A DNA stretch of 64,000 nucleotides from contig CBFIBG010000023.1 of the NCBI GenBank assembly GCA_965660815.1, forward strand, positions 1 to 64,000, read 5' to 3'. Under the pieces are notes generated by a model. That model saw only the letters and a list, made by a program, of their open reading frames with translations, was not told where the DNA came from and did not search any database. The position numbers and the translations under genes were made by a program. Positions 33,687 through 43,330 of the stretch are shown piece by piece; position 1 is the stretch's first letter, and each line of letters starts with the position of its first letter. This DNA comes from Glaciecola sp965660815. GTDB taxonomy: Bacteria > Pseudomonadota > Gammaproteobacteria > Enterobacterales > Alteromonadaceae.

Positions 33687-35171
33687 ATGACCCAAGAAAG
33701 TGCTTCAGTTCACAGTTTTAAAAACAGCGACAGCCAAGATACGGCGATGCCTGATAGTTTGTCACATAAAACTACTTCTACGGCCTATGATTCGGCGCAA
33801 AATCCTTTTTATGTAAGTAAGACAAAGCTAGATGATTATTTTTCTTCTGGCGCTACACGATCGCTGTCATGGCGAAAACGTCAGTTAAAAGCTTTTTATA
33901 CGCTTTTAGAAGTCGAGGAAAAATCAATCTCTGAGGCTTTGTACAATGACCTGAGCAAATCGCCAGAAGAAACATACTTGACTGAAATTGGCTATCTAAA
34001 AAAAGACATCAACTTGATGCTAAAAAACGTTGAAAAATGGATGAAACCAAAACAGGTCAGTAGCCCATTGTTATCCTTACCTGCGAAGAGCTTGATTATT
34101 CCAGAGCCCTTAGGTACTTGCCTTGTGATAGGAGCTTGGAACTATCCATTTCAGTTATCCATGAGCCCCATGCTATCAGCTATTTCAGCTGGAAATTGTG
34201 TTATCGTAAAGCCTTCTGAATTGGCTCCCCATACTTCAAGTCTAATTGCAGAGTTACTTCCAAAATATTTAGATATGAATGCCGTTTTGGTTGTTGAGGG
34301 CGGCAAACAGCCTACGTCTGATTTATTGGAATTAGATTTTGATAAGGTTTTTTACACTGGTGGAGAACGAGTTGGAAAAATAGTGATGAGCGCTGCTTCA
34401 AAGCATTTGACGCCCGTTACTTTAGAGCTTGGCGGAAAAAGTCCTTGCATCGTGGATAAAAATATAGATTTGAAGACGGCTATTAACAGAGTGGTTTGGG
34501 GTAAGTTTGTTAATGTCGGGCAAACCTGTATTGCACCCGATTATCTACTAGTGCATCAAAGCAATCTAGATAACGTGCTTAATCAATTGAAAGAATCTAT
34601 TACAAAGCAATATTCCAGTAAGCCTAAGAGCAATCGTTTTTATGGACGTATTGTGAATGAAGCACACTGCAGTCGCTTGGTCAGTTATTTGGAAAATCAG
34701 AATGTTGTTTTTGGCGGCGATTACAGCATTGAAGACAAATATTTAGCTCCAACTATCGTGCTTAACCCATCGCTGGATAGTGACTTGATGGAAGAGGAGA
34801 TATTTGGTCCTATCATGCCAATACTCAGCTTCAACGGTCGCAGTGATATGCTCAAGTTTATCAACTCTCGACCCAAGCCATTGGCGGCTTATGCATTCAC
34901 CCAAGACAAAGACTTTGAACAAAAGTTTATAGAACGTATTAGCGCAGGCAATATGTGTATTAACGACATTGCTATGTTTTTTTTAAATCCTAAATTGCCT
35001 TTTGGTGGCGTCGGTACAAGCGGAATGGGTAGTTACCATGGTAAATTTGGATTTGATACATTTTCACATCTAAAGGCCGTGTTAAAAAGGGGCTATAGTC
35101 TTGAGAATTCAATCAGATATATGCCATTAAATAAGTTAAAGTCTTCTATACTGAAACTGTTCTTAAAATAG
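33687..35171 (+). CDS. Aldehyde dehydrogenase, class 3-like
   Basis: This NAD(P)-dependent aldehyde dehydrogenase oxidises aldehydes to acids. I choose the ATG at 33687 (494 residues); the TTG at 33642 lacks a ribosome binding site. The general base E247 lies in LELGGKSP and the catalytic cysteine C281 in NVGQTCIAPD. The cofactor loop YTGGERVGK is in place. The sequence (PLGTCLVIGAWNYPFQL, ISAGNMCIND, LPFGGVGTSGMGSYHGKFGFDTFSH) is typical of class 3 enzymes such as fatty or coniferyl aldehyde dehydrogenases. A Ser/Thr-rich N-terminal tail of 45 residues is unusual. A short hydrophobic C-terminus could touch the membrane. A VOC protein gene follows 19 bases on. Confidence 0.92.
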   Translation: MTQESASVHSFKNSDSQDTAMPDSLSHKTTSTAYDSAQNPFYVSKTKLDDYFSSGATRSLSWRKRQLKAFYTLLEVEEKSISEALYNDLSKSPEETYLTEIGYLKKDINLMLKNVEKWMKPKQVSSPLLSLPAKSLIIPEPLGTCLVIGAWNYPFQLSMSPMLSAISAGNCVIVKPSELAPHTSSLIAELLPKYLDMNAVLVVEGGKQPTSDLLELDFDKVFYTGGERVGKIVMSAASKHLTPVTLELGGKSPCIVDKNIDLKTAINRVVWGKFVNVGQTCIAPDYLLVHQSNLDNVLNQLKESITKQYSSKPKSNRFYGRIVNEAHCSRLVSYLENQNVVFGGDYSIEDKYLAPTIVLNPSLDSDLMEEEIFGPIMPILSFNGRSDMLKFINSRPKPLAAYAFTQDKDFEQKFIERISAGNMCINDIAMFFLNPKLPFGGVGTSGMGSYHGKFGFDTFSHLKAVLKRGYSLENSIRYMPLNKLKSSILKLFLK

Positions 35172-35190
35172 TGACTAGGCAGACGTAATT

Positions 35191-35613
35191 ATGAGTTTAA
35201 GTCCATTTCACCTTGCTATACCGGTTACTTGCCTTAGTAAGTCTGCTGAGTTTTATGGCGACGTCATTGGATGCAAGCAAGGTCGAGCGGACGATCATTG
35301 GATAGACTGGGACTTTTACGGGCATCAACTCGTGACCCATTTAGTTGACGCTATGCCTTCTTATGTTAAGCCAAATGAAGTGGACAATAAATCTGTCCCA
35401 GTTCCTCATTTCGGTATTGTATTAGGTCAGCGAGATTGGGAAGACTTGTCGAAAAAATTGATCGCAAATAATGTACGATTTGAAATAGAACCCTACATCA
35501 GGTTTAAGGGGAAGGCCGGAGAGCAGGGCACTTATTTCATTTACGATCCCTCAGGCAATGCGCTGGAGTTTAAGTATTTTGCAGATATGAGCCGTTTATT
35601 TGCGGTTGATTAA
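35191..35613 (+). CDS. VOC superfamily (glyoxalase-like) protein
   Basis: The 140-residue protein has the paired beta-alpha-beta-beta-beta modules of the vicinal oxygen chelate fold. Candidate metal ligands are H8 (PFHLAIPV), H in VPVPHFGIVL and E in NALEFKYF. The segment DPSGNALEFK is the family hallmark. Relatives include glyoxalases and extradiol dioxygenases, but the substrate is unknown. It starts 19 bases after the aldehyde dehydrogenase stop and is probably co-transcribed with it. Confidence 0.82.
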   Translation: MSLSPFHLAIPVTCLSKSAEFYGDVIGCKQGRADDHWIDWDFYGHQLVTHLVDAMPSYVKPNEVDNKSVPVPHFGIVLGQRDWEDLSKKLIANNVRFEIEPYIRFKGKAGEQGTYFIYDPSGNALEFKYFADMSRLFAVD

Positions 35614-35786
35614 ATGCCTGAGTGAGCTATCGGATGGTAAATTAAGCAAAACCGCAATAAATTTAGCTCAATTTTGCCATAACCGCGGATAAACGGTTGA
35701 TCTTATCCATCAAATACCATCTAATAAAGGGGTTGCAAGGACTTGCAGCCATTTTAACCTCAATAATAAAAAGAGACATATTAATT

Positions 35787-36059
35787 ATGAACAAAAACGA
35801 TCTAATCGCTGCTATTGCTGAACAAGCTGATTTATCAAAAGCTGCTGCAGGTAATGCGCTTAACGCAATCACTGACAATATCACCAAAGCTTTAGCCGAT
35901 GGTGATTCAGTTACTTTCGTTGGATTTGGTACATTCTCTGTCAAAGAGAGAGCCGCACGTTCTGGTAGAAATCCACAAACTGGCGAGACTATTCAAATTG
36001 CAGCGGCCAAGGTTCCTGGTTTCAAAGCAGGAAAAGCATTGAAAGACGCATGTAACTAA
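35787..36059 (+). CDS. HU-type histone-like DNA-binding protein
   Basis: This 90-residue nucleoid protein bends and compacts DNA. The beta-arm signature GFGTFSVKERAARSGRNPQTG is intact (about 46-66), with its DNA-intercalating proline, and the C-terminus VPGFKAGKALKDA is standard. The sequence is nearer to HupB than HupA, but its position is not the usual lon-linked one. I start it at the ATG at 35787 with AGAGA upstream; the longer frame from 35697 covers the leader. The leader of over 100 bases and the strong terminator mark it as monocistronic. Confidence 0.95.
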   Translation: MNKNDLIAAIAEQADLSKAAAGNALNAITDNITKALADGDSVTFVGFGTFSVKERAARSGRNPQTGETIQIAAAKVPGFKAGKALKDACN

Positions 36060-36076
36060 ATCGTTTGAAGTGACTC

Positions 36077-36105
36077 AAAATGGCCAGTTTTTATCTGGCC
36101 ATTTT
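36077..36105. terminator. Terminator of the HU gene
   Basis: A perfect 11-bp stem, AAAATGGCCAG (36077-36087) with CTGGCCATTTT (36095-36105), ends in T residues on both strands. It can stop the HU gene and, read leftward, the antiporter gene. Confidence 0.85.
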
Positions 36106-36218
36106 CGTTTATATCAGTTAATACTATATGAAGTAATAGTTAGTATTTAGTCTGCTTAACATCCTGCGAAACATCCTGCATAAGAAAAGCCAATCATCCT
36201 CCCTTCAATAGCAAGAGA

Positions 36219-37589
36219 CTAAACGACGACTAAACTCACTAAAATATACGATAGGAAACTAACACCGCCTACCGCCAATGCGTATGGAAGTTGTGTACGA
36301 ACATGTTCAAGTAAGTCACAGCCAGCAGCAAGCGAAGATACCGCGGTTGTATCAGAAATTGGTGAGCTATGGTCGCCAAAGATACCGCCACCTAATATCG
36401 CTGCTAATATCAATTCGGGAGGTAGCCCTAAAGAGTTCATTAAAGGCATACCTATTGGGATCAAGATTGCAAACGTACCCCAAGATGTGCCTGTGGTAAA
36501 AGAAATAATTGCACCGGCTAAAAACAACATGGGTGCTACCATAAATATTGGAAGATAGTCGCCAACCAAGCCTGCTACAAAATTTCCTGTCCCAAGGACT
36601 TTTAAACTGGCCCCTAAACTTATGGACAATAGAACAATAGTGACTAAAGGCAATAGTTCGCTCATTCCAGCAAAACCCAATTTTACGGCGCCTTTATGGG
36701 TATTCTGTCTTGACAGTACTATTAACCCATAACCCACAATGCACGCGAGAAAGGTTGCGTATAACACAGAGCTGCTACCACTCCCTTTAGTGATATCGCC
36801 TTTACCGGTATAAAACATAAAAGCGACCATAGATACAATCATTACCGTTAATGGAATAAGCATGAATCTTGCCTTAGTAGGAGCCGCTACCTCGACATTG
36901 CTTTCAATGGTCTCGAGTTTTTGTTCACTTTGCTTCATAGGGCCGTGCACTTTATCTGCAAAAATGGTGTAAGCCACTACTAAAAGGGTCAAGTATGCGT
37001 AAAAGTTATAGGGTAATGTCTTCCAAAGTATCATTAATGGATTATCAGGTAAGTCGTACGTCCCAATGAGGCCGAGTATATAAGCTCCCCAACCGTTTAA
37101 TAATATCAGTATGCAAACGGGTGCGCTGGTTGAATCAATGATATATGCCAATCTAGCACGGCTCATTTTGAATTTATCGAATAATCCTCTGGCCATGATC
37201 CCTGAAGTTAATACGCTTAAGTTGGACTCGATAAAAATAACGGCTCCGGTAAACATGGTAATGCCGCCAGCACGTTTTTTTGTTTTTGCTATTCCAGATG
37301 AAATTAGTTTGTCAACGAATGCAGCCACTCCACCCGAGTCTCTCATATATGCGAGCAAAGCTCCTACGAGTAAACTAAACAAAAGAATTTTTGAATTACC
37401 ACCCGCGCTGATAGTAGATGATATTCTATCTATTGTGGTGATGGGAGTAAGGAGTAGGTTTGAGTTGGCTTTCATCAGAAGTAACACTTCTGATGAAAAA
37501 ATAGAAAGCAGTAATGCCAATATAACTTCTTTTTTCCACAGTACTACTGCGATTGCTACCAAAGGTGGCAATATACTTATCCAGTCCAA
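36219..37589 (-). CDS. NhaC-family sodium/proton antiporter
   Basis: The 456-residue inner-membrane protein has about eleven hydrophobic segments and the NhaC-family marks FIESNLSVLTSGIMARGLFDK, SAPVCILILLNGWGAY, FTTGTSWGTFAILIPIG and GGGIFGDHSSPISDTTAVSS. Members exchange Na+ for protons or, in some branches, move amino acids such as malate/lactate or arginine/lysine. Here the ion-type assignment is from the family. It lies downstream of the amidase fusion gene on the same strand, 59 bases from its stop. Confidence 0.88.
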   Translation of the reverse strand: MDWISILPPLVAIAVVLWKKEVILALLLSIFSSEVLLLMKANSNLLLTPITTIDRISSTISAGGNSKILLFSLLVGALLAYMRDSGGVAAFVDKLISSGIAKTKKRAGGITMFTGAVIFIESNLSVLTSGIMARGLFDKFKMSRARLAYIIDSTSAPVCILILLNGWGAYILGLIGTYDLPDNPLMILWKTLPYNFYAYLTLLVVAYTIFADKVHGPMKQSEQKLETIESNVEVAAPTKARFMLIPLTVMIVSMVAFMFYTGKGDITKGSGSSSVLYATFLACIVGYGLIVLSRQNTHKGAVKLGFAGMSELLPLVTIVLLSISLGASLKVLGTGNFVAGLVGDYLPIFMVAPMLFLAGAIISFTTGTSWGTFAILIPIGMPLMNSLGLPPELILAAILGGGIFGDHSSPISDTTAVSSLAAGCDLLEHVRTQLPYALAVGGVSFLSYILVSLVVV

Positions 37590-37648
37590 AATTAAGCGCT
37601 CCTAACTATATATTTTCAGAACACACAATAAACCATTAACCGGGTAAA

Positions 37649-40300
37649 TTAATGATAATGCGTAGATGCTTCAAAAATTGATTCGTAGATCATGCTGTTT
37701 AACTTAACTTGCATGGGATTAAACTGCGTCAGCGAATAATTATCTGTATTTTCGTCCTTGGACTTATGCTGATTTACCAAAGTAATGATCGCGAGTTCCA
37801 AATCAGGGTCGATAAGAATGCTGCTTCCTGTCTTACTAATGTGCCCAAATACATTTGCACTGGCATACGGACCAAACAAATTAGTGCGATGATGGTGACC
37901 TAGTTTCCAGCCAAATCCAATGTTGGATGTCAATATTTCAGACTGAGTAAAGTTATCGAGGACTTCTTGGCTAAACAGAGATTGATAACCATAGCCCCCG
38001 CCATTTAGTAACATTTGAGCAACGATTGCTAGATCGTTTGAAGAAGAGAACAAACCCGCATGCCCAGATACTCCCTGCATTGAAAAAAGTGCATTGCGGT
38101 CCAAGACTTCGCCAGTGACCGAGCAATCTTGGTTTGGAGAAAGTATATCGGTTTGAATAATTTGGCAGGGGGGCAAGCGGTGGGTAACGAATTGAGCGTC
38201 ATCCATTCCTTTCTTTAATGGATTAAATAAAGTTTTTGTTAGACCCAGTGGTTCATAAATGTGTTTTTCGACATATTCGTCCAATGCCATGCCGGTTACT
38301 CGTTCTACCAAGATCCCTAAGATCATGTAATTGATATCACTATGTTGTTGTTGGCCTCGTTGCGCACTAAAAGGCACTCTGGTGAGCAAATATTGTTTGG
38401 TAAGTTCTGGCTGCAGAGAATATAAGTATTCGCCAAATGGATTGTCGAGATCGTAAAAATCGATAGTTGCCTGATACCCAGATGAGTGAGACAACAGGTC
38501 TGAAATGGTGACTACTTCTCTGTTATTGCCTTTATACTCTTTCAGATAATGAGTAACAGACTTGTTCAGGGATAATATGCCTTGATCAACCAACTTCATT
38601 ATGGCTAGAGTAGTCGCCAATGGCTGAGTGTTTTCTCCCATATCGAACATGGTTTGCTTGTTCATTTTTATAGGATTACTGAGTAAATTTCCACTATTGC
38701 TGTGTGTTTGTGCATACCCGTAAACATCATGTTTAACCACTCTTCCTCGATGAATCACGACAATCGCTGCACCATGTAGCTGTTCGTCAAGGCCCTGCTC
38801 TAGCCAAGTGTCGAGTTTATCAAAATTATATTGTAAACCCCTTTTGTCTTTAAGTACGGCCTCATCTGAGACATTAAGTGTCGGATATGTGATTGAGATG
38901 TGAAGCTTTGGTTTTTTCGCTAAAGGCTGATCAACGTCTATTAAGGTTCCAGTAGTAGCATCTGTTTCAATGTCGCTCTCCTTGATGTCTTGTCCTTGTT
39001 GTATAGTTGAGACTGACTCAGTGAACAGAGCCTCTTTTTCCTGTAAATCCAGAGTCACTTCAGGCATAAACCCTGATAAAAATTCAATATTATCAACTCT
39101 TAAACTGTTTCTCCCTTGTACGGTTCGCTTGCCGATAGAAAATGTTTCCTCATGTAACTCTTGGTTGTCATAAGCGTTAAAATAGTCGCCTAAATTAATC
39201 TTTTGTTCGTTAATGTAAATATCAGCACTTTTGATACCAACGCTAGATAACTTCAATTCAGACGTAACTCCATTACTTAGGAACACTATTTTATTTTTAT
39301 TTACGGATTCACTGTCTAAAGCAGACAAGTCTATGCCGAAATCGCTTTGATTCACAAACTTAGGCGCATTATGCAAACTTTGTTGAGAGTTAAACTCATC
39401 CAATAGTGAGATAAGACTATCGGGAAAATACTTCTCAAGCAGCGCGAATAGAGTGGCAACGGTTTGATTGTTGGCCAAACCGTCAACTTGCCAAGGCACG
39501 AAATGTAACTGAAATGCCGCTAGCACGTCTTGAGTTTGTCTATCGAAAACTCCTGTTGCAGCGACTTTATACCCGTAGGTTGAAAGCGCTTTTTGCACAA
39601 GGGTAATGGGTACTGGTTTTTGGTTAAAAATATTCCAGTATTTTGCTACTGCCTCATTTTCGTACCATGCACCAATACCGGCCTCATATAATTTCTGCCA
39701 TGGAAACCTTGGACCTGGGTCATTTTTTCTAGAAGGTGCGATATCAGAATGCCCAACGACTGCCGTAGGGGTTATATCAGGGTTGCGTTCCAGTATTCCT
39801 CTGCTCAATTCTATTAAAAGCTCGATTTGCTTATTTTCAAATTCGGGAAATATACATACTGGTCGTGGTTTAACAAAGCCTGCCGGCGTTTGCTGTTCAA
39901 TACATTCAGGAACATTAACAATCTCAATTCCGATAGACGTATCGTTAAGACCGTCTCTTCCTTGCCAGTGGCTCACTCCAGCGTGCCATGCACGTTCATT
40001 TTCATCTACAAGTTTTAATACTTTTATTGATGAGTTTGGGTAAGTTTCGTCGTTTTGCATAGGGATCAGGTAGTGCGAACTGACTCCGCCGCCTTCTTTG
40101 ACTAAGTACTTAACTGAATCTTCATAGTTTACGGCTGTAAAATGCATCACTAACGTCTTAACTCTAAAGCTAGAGTTGCTGGATTTCATGTCGCTTATAC
40201 CCATGGTCGACGTGCAGCTACTTAGCATGATGATAGCCTTAATCACGCAGGCTAACGTAAATAATTTTAGGAGAGATGAAGGGTTTGAATAGTTATCCAT
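37649..40300 (-). CDS. AmiD-like amidase fused to inactive PBP4B-like domain
   Basis: This 883-residue protein starts with a lipoprotein-like signal (MLSSC, Cys at 29). Domain 1 (about 48-205) is an amidase_2 fold with the zinc ligands H53 and H184 and D194, and E126, so it should cleave muramoyl-L-alanine bonds. Domain 2 (about 225-295) is a peptidoglycan-binding domain. A beta-rich linker (315-430) follows. Domain 3 (about 485-875) closely resembles Escherichia coli YfeW (PBP4B), for example NPLKKGM and SMQGVSGHAGLFS. However, its serine hydrolase residues are replaced: SxxK reads ENTQ (556-559), and the Tyr of YSD is H653. The third domain is therefore probably a binding module, not an enzyme. 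The fused architecture and the loss of all three residues are unusual. Confidence 0.85.
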   Translation of the reverse strand: MDNYSNPSSLLKLFTLACVIKAIIMLSSCTSTMGISDMKSSNSSFRVKTLVMHFTAVNYEDSVKYLVKEGGGVSSHYLIPMQNDETYPNSSIKVLKLVDENERAWHAGVSHWQGRDGLNDTSIGIEIVNVPECIEQQTPAGFVKPRPVCIFPEFENKQIELLIELSRGILERNPDITPTAVVGHSDIAPSRKNDPGPRFPWQKLYEAGIGAWYENEAVAKYWNIFNQKPVPITLVQKALSTYGYKVAATGVFDRQTQDVLAAFQLHFVPWQVDGLANNQTVATLFALLEKYFPDSLISLLDEFNSQQSLHNAPKFVNQSDFGIDLSALDSESVNKNKIVFLSNGVTSELKLSSVGIKSADIYINEQKINLGDYFNAYDNQELHEETFSIGKRTVQGRNSLRVDNIEFLSGFMPEVTLDLQEKEALFTESVSTIQQGQDIKESDIETDATTGTLIDVDQPLAKKPKLHISITYPTLNVSDEAVLKDKRGLQYNFDKLDTWLEQGLDEQLHGAAIVVIHRGRVVKHDVYGYAQTHSNSGNLLSNPIKMNKQTMFDMGENTQPLATTLAIMKLVDQGILSLNKSVTHYLKEYKGNNREVVTISDLLSHSSGYQATIDFYDLDNPFGEYLYSLQPELTKQYLLTRVPFSAQRGQQQHSDINYMILGILVERVTGMALDEYVEKHIYEPLGLTKTLFNPLKKGMDDAQFVTHRLPPCQIIQTDILSPNQDCSVTGEVLDRNALFSMQGVSGHAGLFSSSNDLAIVAQMLLNGGGYGYQSLFSQEVLDNFTQSEILTSNIGFGWKLGHHHRTNLFGPYASANVFGHISKTGSSILIDPDLELAIITLVNQHKSKDENTDNYSLTQFNPMQVKLNSMIYESIFEASTHYH

Positions 40301-40631
40301 AAACGCTTTTTTGTAGAATTATAGTTTATTAACAATAGTCTATCTGTTTTAATACTCGATTACTATTTTCTTAATATCTGTCATGTCTTATCTTGCATAT
40401 CACGACTTAAGGCGCAAATAGTGTAAATTTGCAATAAAAGCCTCTATTCTTTACTCTACTGAGATTTTGAGTTTTGGCGGTAGCGAGAGCTTATAAAACG
40501 ATAAACACTGACTCAAATACATTATCTATATGAGTTACTCCCATTAGATGGGGGATGAATATTCGGGAAATTAATTCAATTACTTTTATTGGCTAAAATG
40601 AGTGAGCGAACACCAGTTACGGAGCATTAAA
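40301..40631. other. Divergent region with an ops-like element
   Basis: These 331 bases separate the amidase fusion from the nucleotide-sugar dehydrogenase. An RfaH-type ops element candidate lies at 40476-40487. A 10-codon frame at 40598 ends one base before the dehydrogenase start. Nothing else is evident. Confidence 0.45.
40476..40487 (+). promoter_or_regulatory. ops-like RfaH recruitment element
   Basis: GGCGGTAGCGAG matches the ops 12-mer GGCGGTAGCGTG at 11 of 12 positions, with one T changed to A. It lies about 145 bases upstream of the nucleotide-sugar dehydrogenase start, in the leader where ops acts. RfaH elements precede capsule and lipopolysaccharide operons, which suits the gene. 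Confidence 0.45.
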
Positions 40632-41909
40632 TTGAAGCTAGACATGAAAAATTGCAACATCGGCATATTGGGTCTTGGCTATGTAGGTCTTCCCCTTGCT
40701 GTTGAGTTTGGAAAGCAATTCCCTACAGTTGGGTTTGACTTGAATAAAGGACGCGTAGAAGAATTATCCAATGGTATCGATTCCACACTAGAGTGCTCTA
40801 GTGAAGAATTGGCAAGCGCAACTCATTTAAATTACTCTTGTGAATTGGACTCATTAGCGAATTGTACTGTTATTATTGTGACCGTTCCAACTCCCATAGA
40901 TGAGCATAAAAAACCAGACTTAACCCCTCTAATCCGAGCAAGTCAAATGATTGGTCAAATTGTGAAGAAAAACGATGTCGTTATTTACGAGTCTACAGTA
41001 TACCCCGGAGCCACCGAAGAGGTATGCATACCTTTAATTGAAGAAGTTTCAGGTCTTACTTTCAATCAAGATTTTTATGCAGGTTATTCACCAGAGCGGA
41101 TCAATCCAGGAGATAAGGCACGTCGAGTATCTAATATTATTAAAATTACCAGCGGTTCTACGCCAGAAACATCTGATTTTGTAGACAGTTTATATTCTAA
41201 AATAATTACAGCAGGCACACACAAAGCAAGCTCCATTAAAGTGGCCGAGGCCGCAAAAATCATAGAAAACACTCAGCGCGATGTCAATATAGCGCTGATT
41301 AATGAGCTCGCTATTATATTTAATAAGCTTGGTATTGATACTCTTGAAGTACTTGAAGCAGCTGGAACTAAATGGAATTTCCTGCCTTTTCGCCCTGGGC
41401 TTGTGGGTGGACATTGCATCGGAGTAGACCCCTATTATTTAACTCATAAATCGCAGAGCGTTGGATATTTCCCAGATATAATTATTGCCAGTCGTCGCTT
41501 AAACGATGGTATGGCTCAACACGTTGTATCCCAGTTAATTAAAACAATGATCCAAAAGACGATTCAGGTACAGCACGCAAACGTATTATTGATGGGGTTT
41601 GCTTTTAAAGAAAATTGCCCAGACGTTAGAAATACTAAGCTTATTGACATAGTGACAGAGCTGAAAGAATACAAAGCAAATATTGATATCTATGACCCTT
41701 GGTGTTCGGCTCAAGAAGTGAAAAAAGATTTTAATTTAGATTTAGTCGAACCAACACAAGGCAAGTATGATGCGATCATTGTCGCAGTAGCCCACGATGA
41801 GTTTTTGAATATGGCCCCTTCATACCTAAATAGTTTAGGCAAAGAAAAATGTGTCATTTACGACCTCAAATATGTCTTTGACAAAAGCGTTGTAGACATT
41901 CGGCTCTAG
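40632..41909 (+). CDS. UDP-N-acetylhexosamine 6-dehydrogenase (WbpA/TviB-like)
   Basis: This enzyme oxidises C6 of a UDP-N-acetylhexosamine to the uronic acid with two NAD+. The 425-residue protein has the Rossmann loop GLGYVGLPL at about 14-22, the central helix region EAAKIIENTQRDVNIALINE and the catalytic Cys262 in GGHCIGVDPYYL. It resembles TviB (Vi antigen) and WbpA (O-antigen) rather than UDP-glucose dehydrogenase. I prefer the TTG at 40632, with GGAG at 40621-40624, over the ATG at 40644. It is alone here, with no surrounding polysaccharide cluster. Confidence 0.88.
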   Translation: MKLDMKNCNIGILGLGYVGLPLAVEFGKQFPTVGFDLNKGRVEELSNGIDSTLECSSEELASATHLNYSCELDSLANCTVIIVTVPTPIDEHKKPDLTPLIRASQMIGQIVKKNDVVIYESTVYPGATEEVCIPLIEEVSGLTFNQDFYAGYSPERINPGDKARRVSNIIKITSGSTPETSDFVDSLYSKIITAGTHKASSIKVAEAAKIIENTQRDVNIALINELAIIFNKLGIDTLEVLEAAGTKWNFLPFRPGLVGGHCIGVDPYYLTHKSQSVGYFPDIIIASRRLNDGMAQHVVSQLIKTMIQKTIQVQHANVLLMGFAFKENCPDVRNTKLIDIVTELKEYKANIDIYDPWCSAQEVKKDFNLDLVEPTQGKYDAIIVAVAHDEFLNMAPSYLNSLGKEKCVIYDLKYVFDKSVVDIRL

Positions 41910-42443
41910 GCAATCAAAAAGAAGAAGAGGGGATACGTAAGCGTCTCCTGTTCATATTCAATTGCCAGCATTAAATACTCTATTTTATTCAACATAGCGC
42001 CTGTCATTCGTTATCTCATTTATCAAGTAAAGTGGAATCATTCCGTCTTGCCATCTAATCTAAATTTACTGTTAATTTAATCTCGACCAAACTATGCAAA
42101 ATTTCACATGATAGTCTGCCAACTAACGTTAATAGGCGCTTTATATAAAATCAATAAGGGATAGGTTTTTGAACCTTCTCAGTTGGCTTTTAGTCTGTGA
42201 AATACTTAATCGTCGAAGCAGAAAGGTGGTTAAGCTGTTCACTTTGCGCTTTTGTTAATTTTTTTAAGTAACAAATTTGAGCCGTATTTTATCGACAAAA
42301 TACTGTGTTAAGTGCGATAAAAAAGAGAGTTCAATTTTATCCGGGCATTTTCCTTTTCGTTTAATGGCCGTCATTAGGCACAACTTGGAACTGAGAAAAA
42401 TTTGCTACTGTTTTGCTTGAGTAAATACAAGTCAGGAATGCTT
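41910..42443. other. Intergenic region, no feature seen
   Basis: These 534 bases lie between the dehydrogenase and the next rightward gene. They are AT-rich, with stops in every frame. A weak imperfect stem near 41935-41960 lacks a T-run. I see no RNA gene. Confidence 0.3.
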
Positions 42444-43175
42444 ATGGAGATTCATCAACTACTAGTTGTCACATTAATTGCCTTAGTGCATCTTTTGGCT
42501 GGTAAGCTCGCTTTTATATCCGTCATACCCAGAAGTCGATGGTTGTCGTTTGCTAGTGGAACGTCAGTCGCTTATGTTTTCATACATATATTTCCGGAGA
42601 TCGCTCACGCACAAACCAGTTTTGAGCAAACAACTAGCAATGTACTGTCTTGGTTTGAGCATCATATTTATTTGCTCTCAATGTTTGGCCTTGTAACTTT
42701 TTACGGCATTGAAAACTGGATGAATCGAAATAAAGGATCAAAGTACAATTCCAAAACAGAACAAGTATTGAACAAACGTGAGTTTTATTTGCACGCAATT
42801 ACGTTTTCTTTCTATAACCTATTAATAGGTTATTTATTAATTCATGCTGAACATCAAAGCTTGACGAGTTTATGGTTGTTTGGCGTAGCAATAGCCTTTC
42901 ATTTTTTAGTTAACGATTTTGGCTTAAAGCAACGTCACAATATGCTTTACAAACACAAGGTCAGATGGCTATTGTCATTTTCAATTATTCTTGGATTTTT
43001 AATTGGGAAGTGGTTCAGCTATCAGGAGCATATTGCGCTGTTAATTTATGGTTTTCTTGCGGGTGCCGTGATTTTAAATGTGCTAAAAGAGGAGTTACCC
43101 GATGAAAGGGAAAGTAAGTTTATCCCATTTTTAACAGGCATAGTTTTATATAGTACGTTGCTAATGATTGCGTAA
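42444..43175 (+). CDS. Multipass membrane protein, ZIP-like
   Basis: The 243-residue protein has about seven or eight membrane segments. I choose the ATG at 42444, with AGGA seven bases upstream, over an earlier start at 42402. The segment FIHIFPEIAHA resembles the metal-binding helix IV of ZIP transporters (HxxPEG), but the second ZIP motif of helix V is not clearly present. It may be a remote relative or an unrelated membrane protein. No neighbour points to its role. Confidence 0.55.
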   Translation: MEIHQLLVVTLIALVHLLAGKLAFISVIPRSRWLSFASGTSVAYVFIHIFPEIAHAQTSFEQTTSNVLSWFEHHIYLLSMFGLVTFYGIENWMNRNKGSKYNSKTEQVLNKREFYLHAITFSFYNLLIGYLLIHAEHQSLTSLWLFGVAIAFHFLVNDFGLKQRHNMLYKHKVRWLLSFSIILGFLIGKWFSYQEHIALLIYGFLAGAVILNVLKEELPDERESKFIPFLTGIVLYSTLLMIA

Positions 43176-43330
43176 GCATAATTTTCAAGATGGTAGCGTG
43201 GTTTAATCAGCGCAAAAATGTAACATGATGACTTCAAGCCTTTAGATTTAAACGTCGAGGCAGAAACGTTGGTTATACAAGGCTATTTTCATGTCGCGAA
43301 TCAGCATAATAAAACTGGTCATTATTAGAC

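Noticed and set aside
41935..41960. Terminator after the nucleotide-sugar dehydrogenase gene
   Set aside because: The stem GGGGATACG/CGTCTCC has bulges and no T-run follows.
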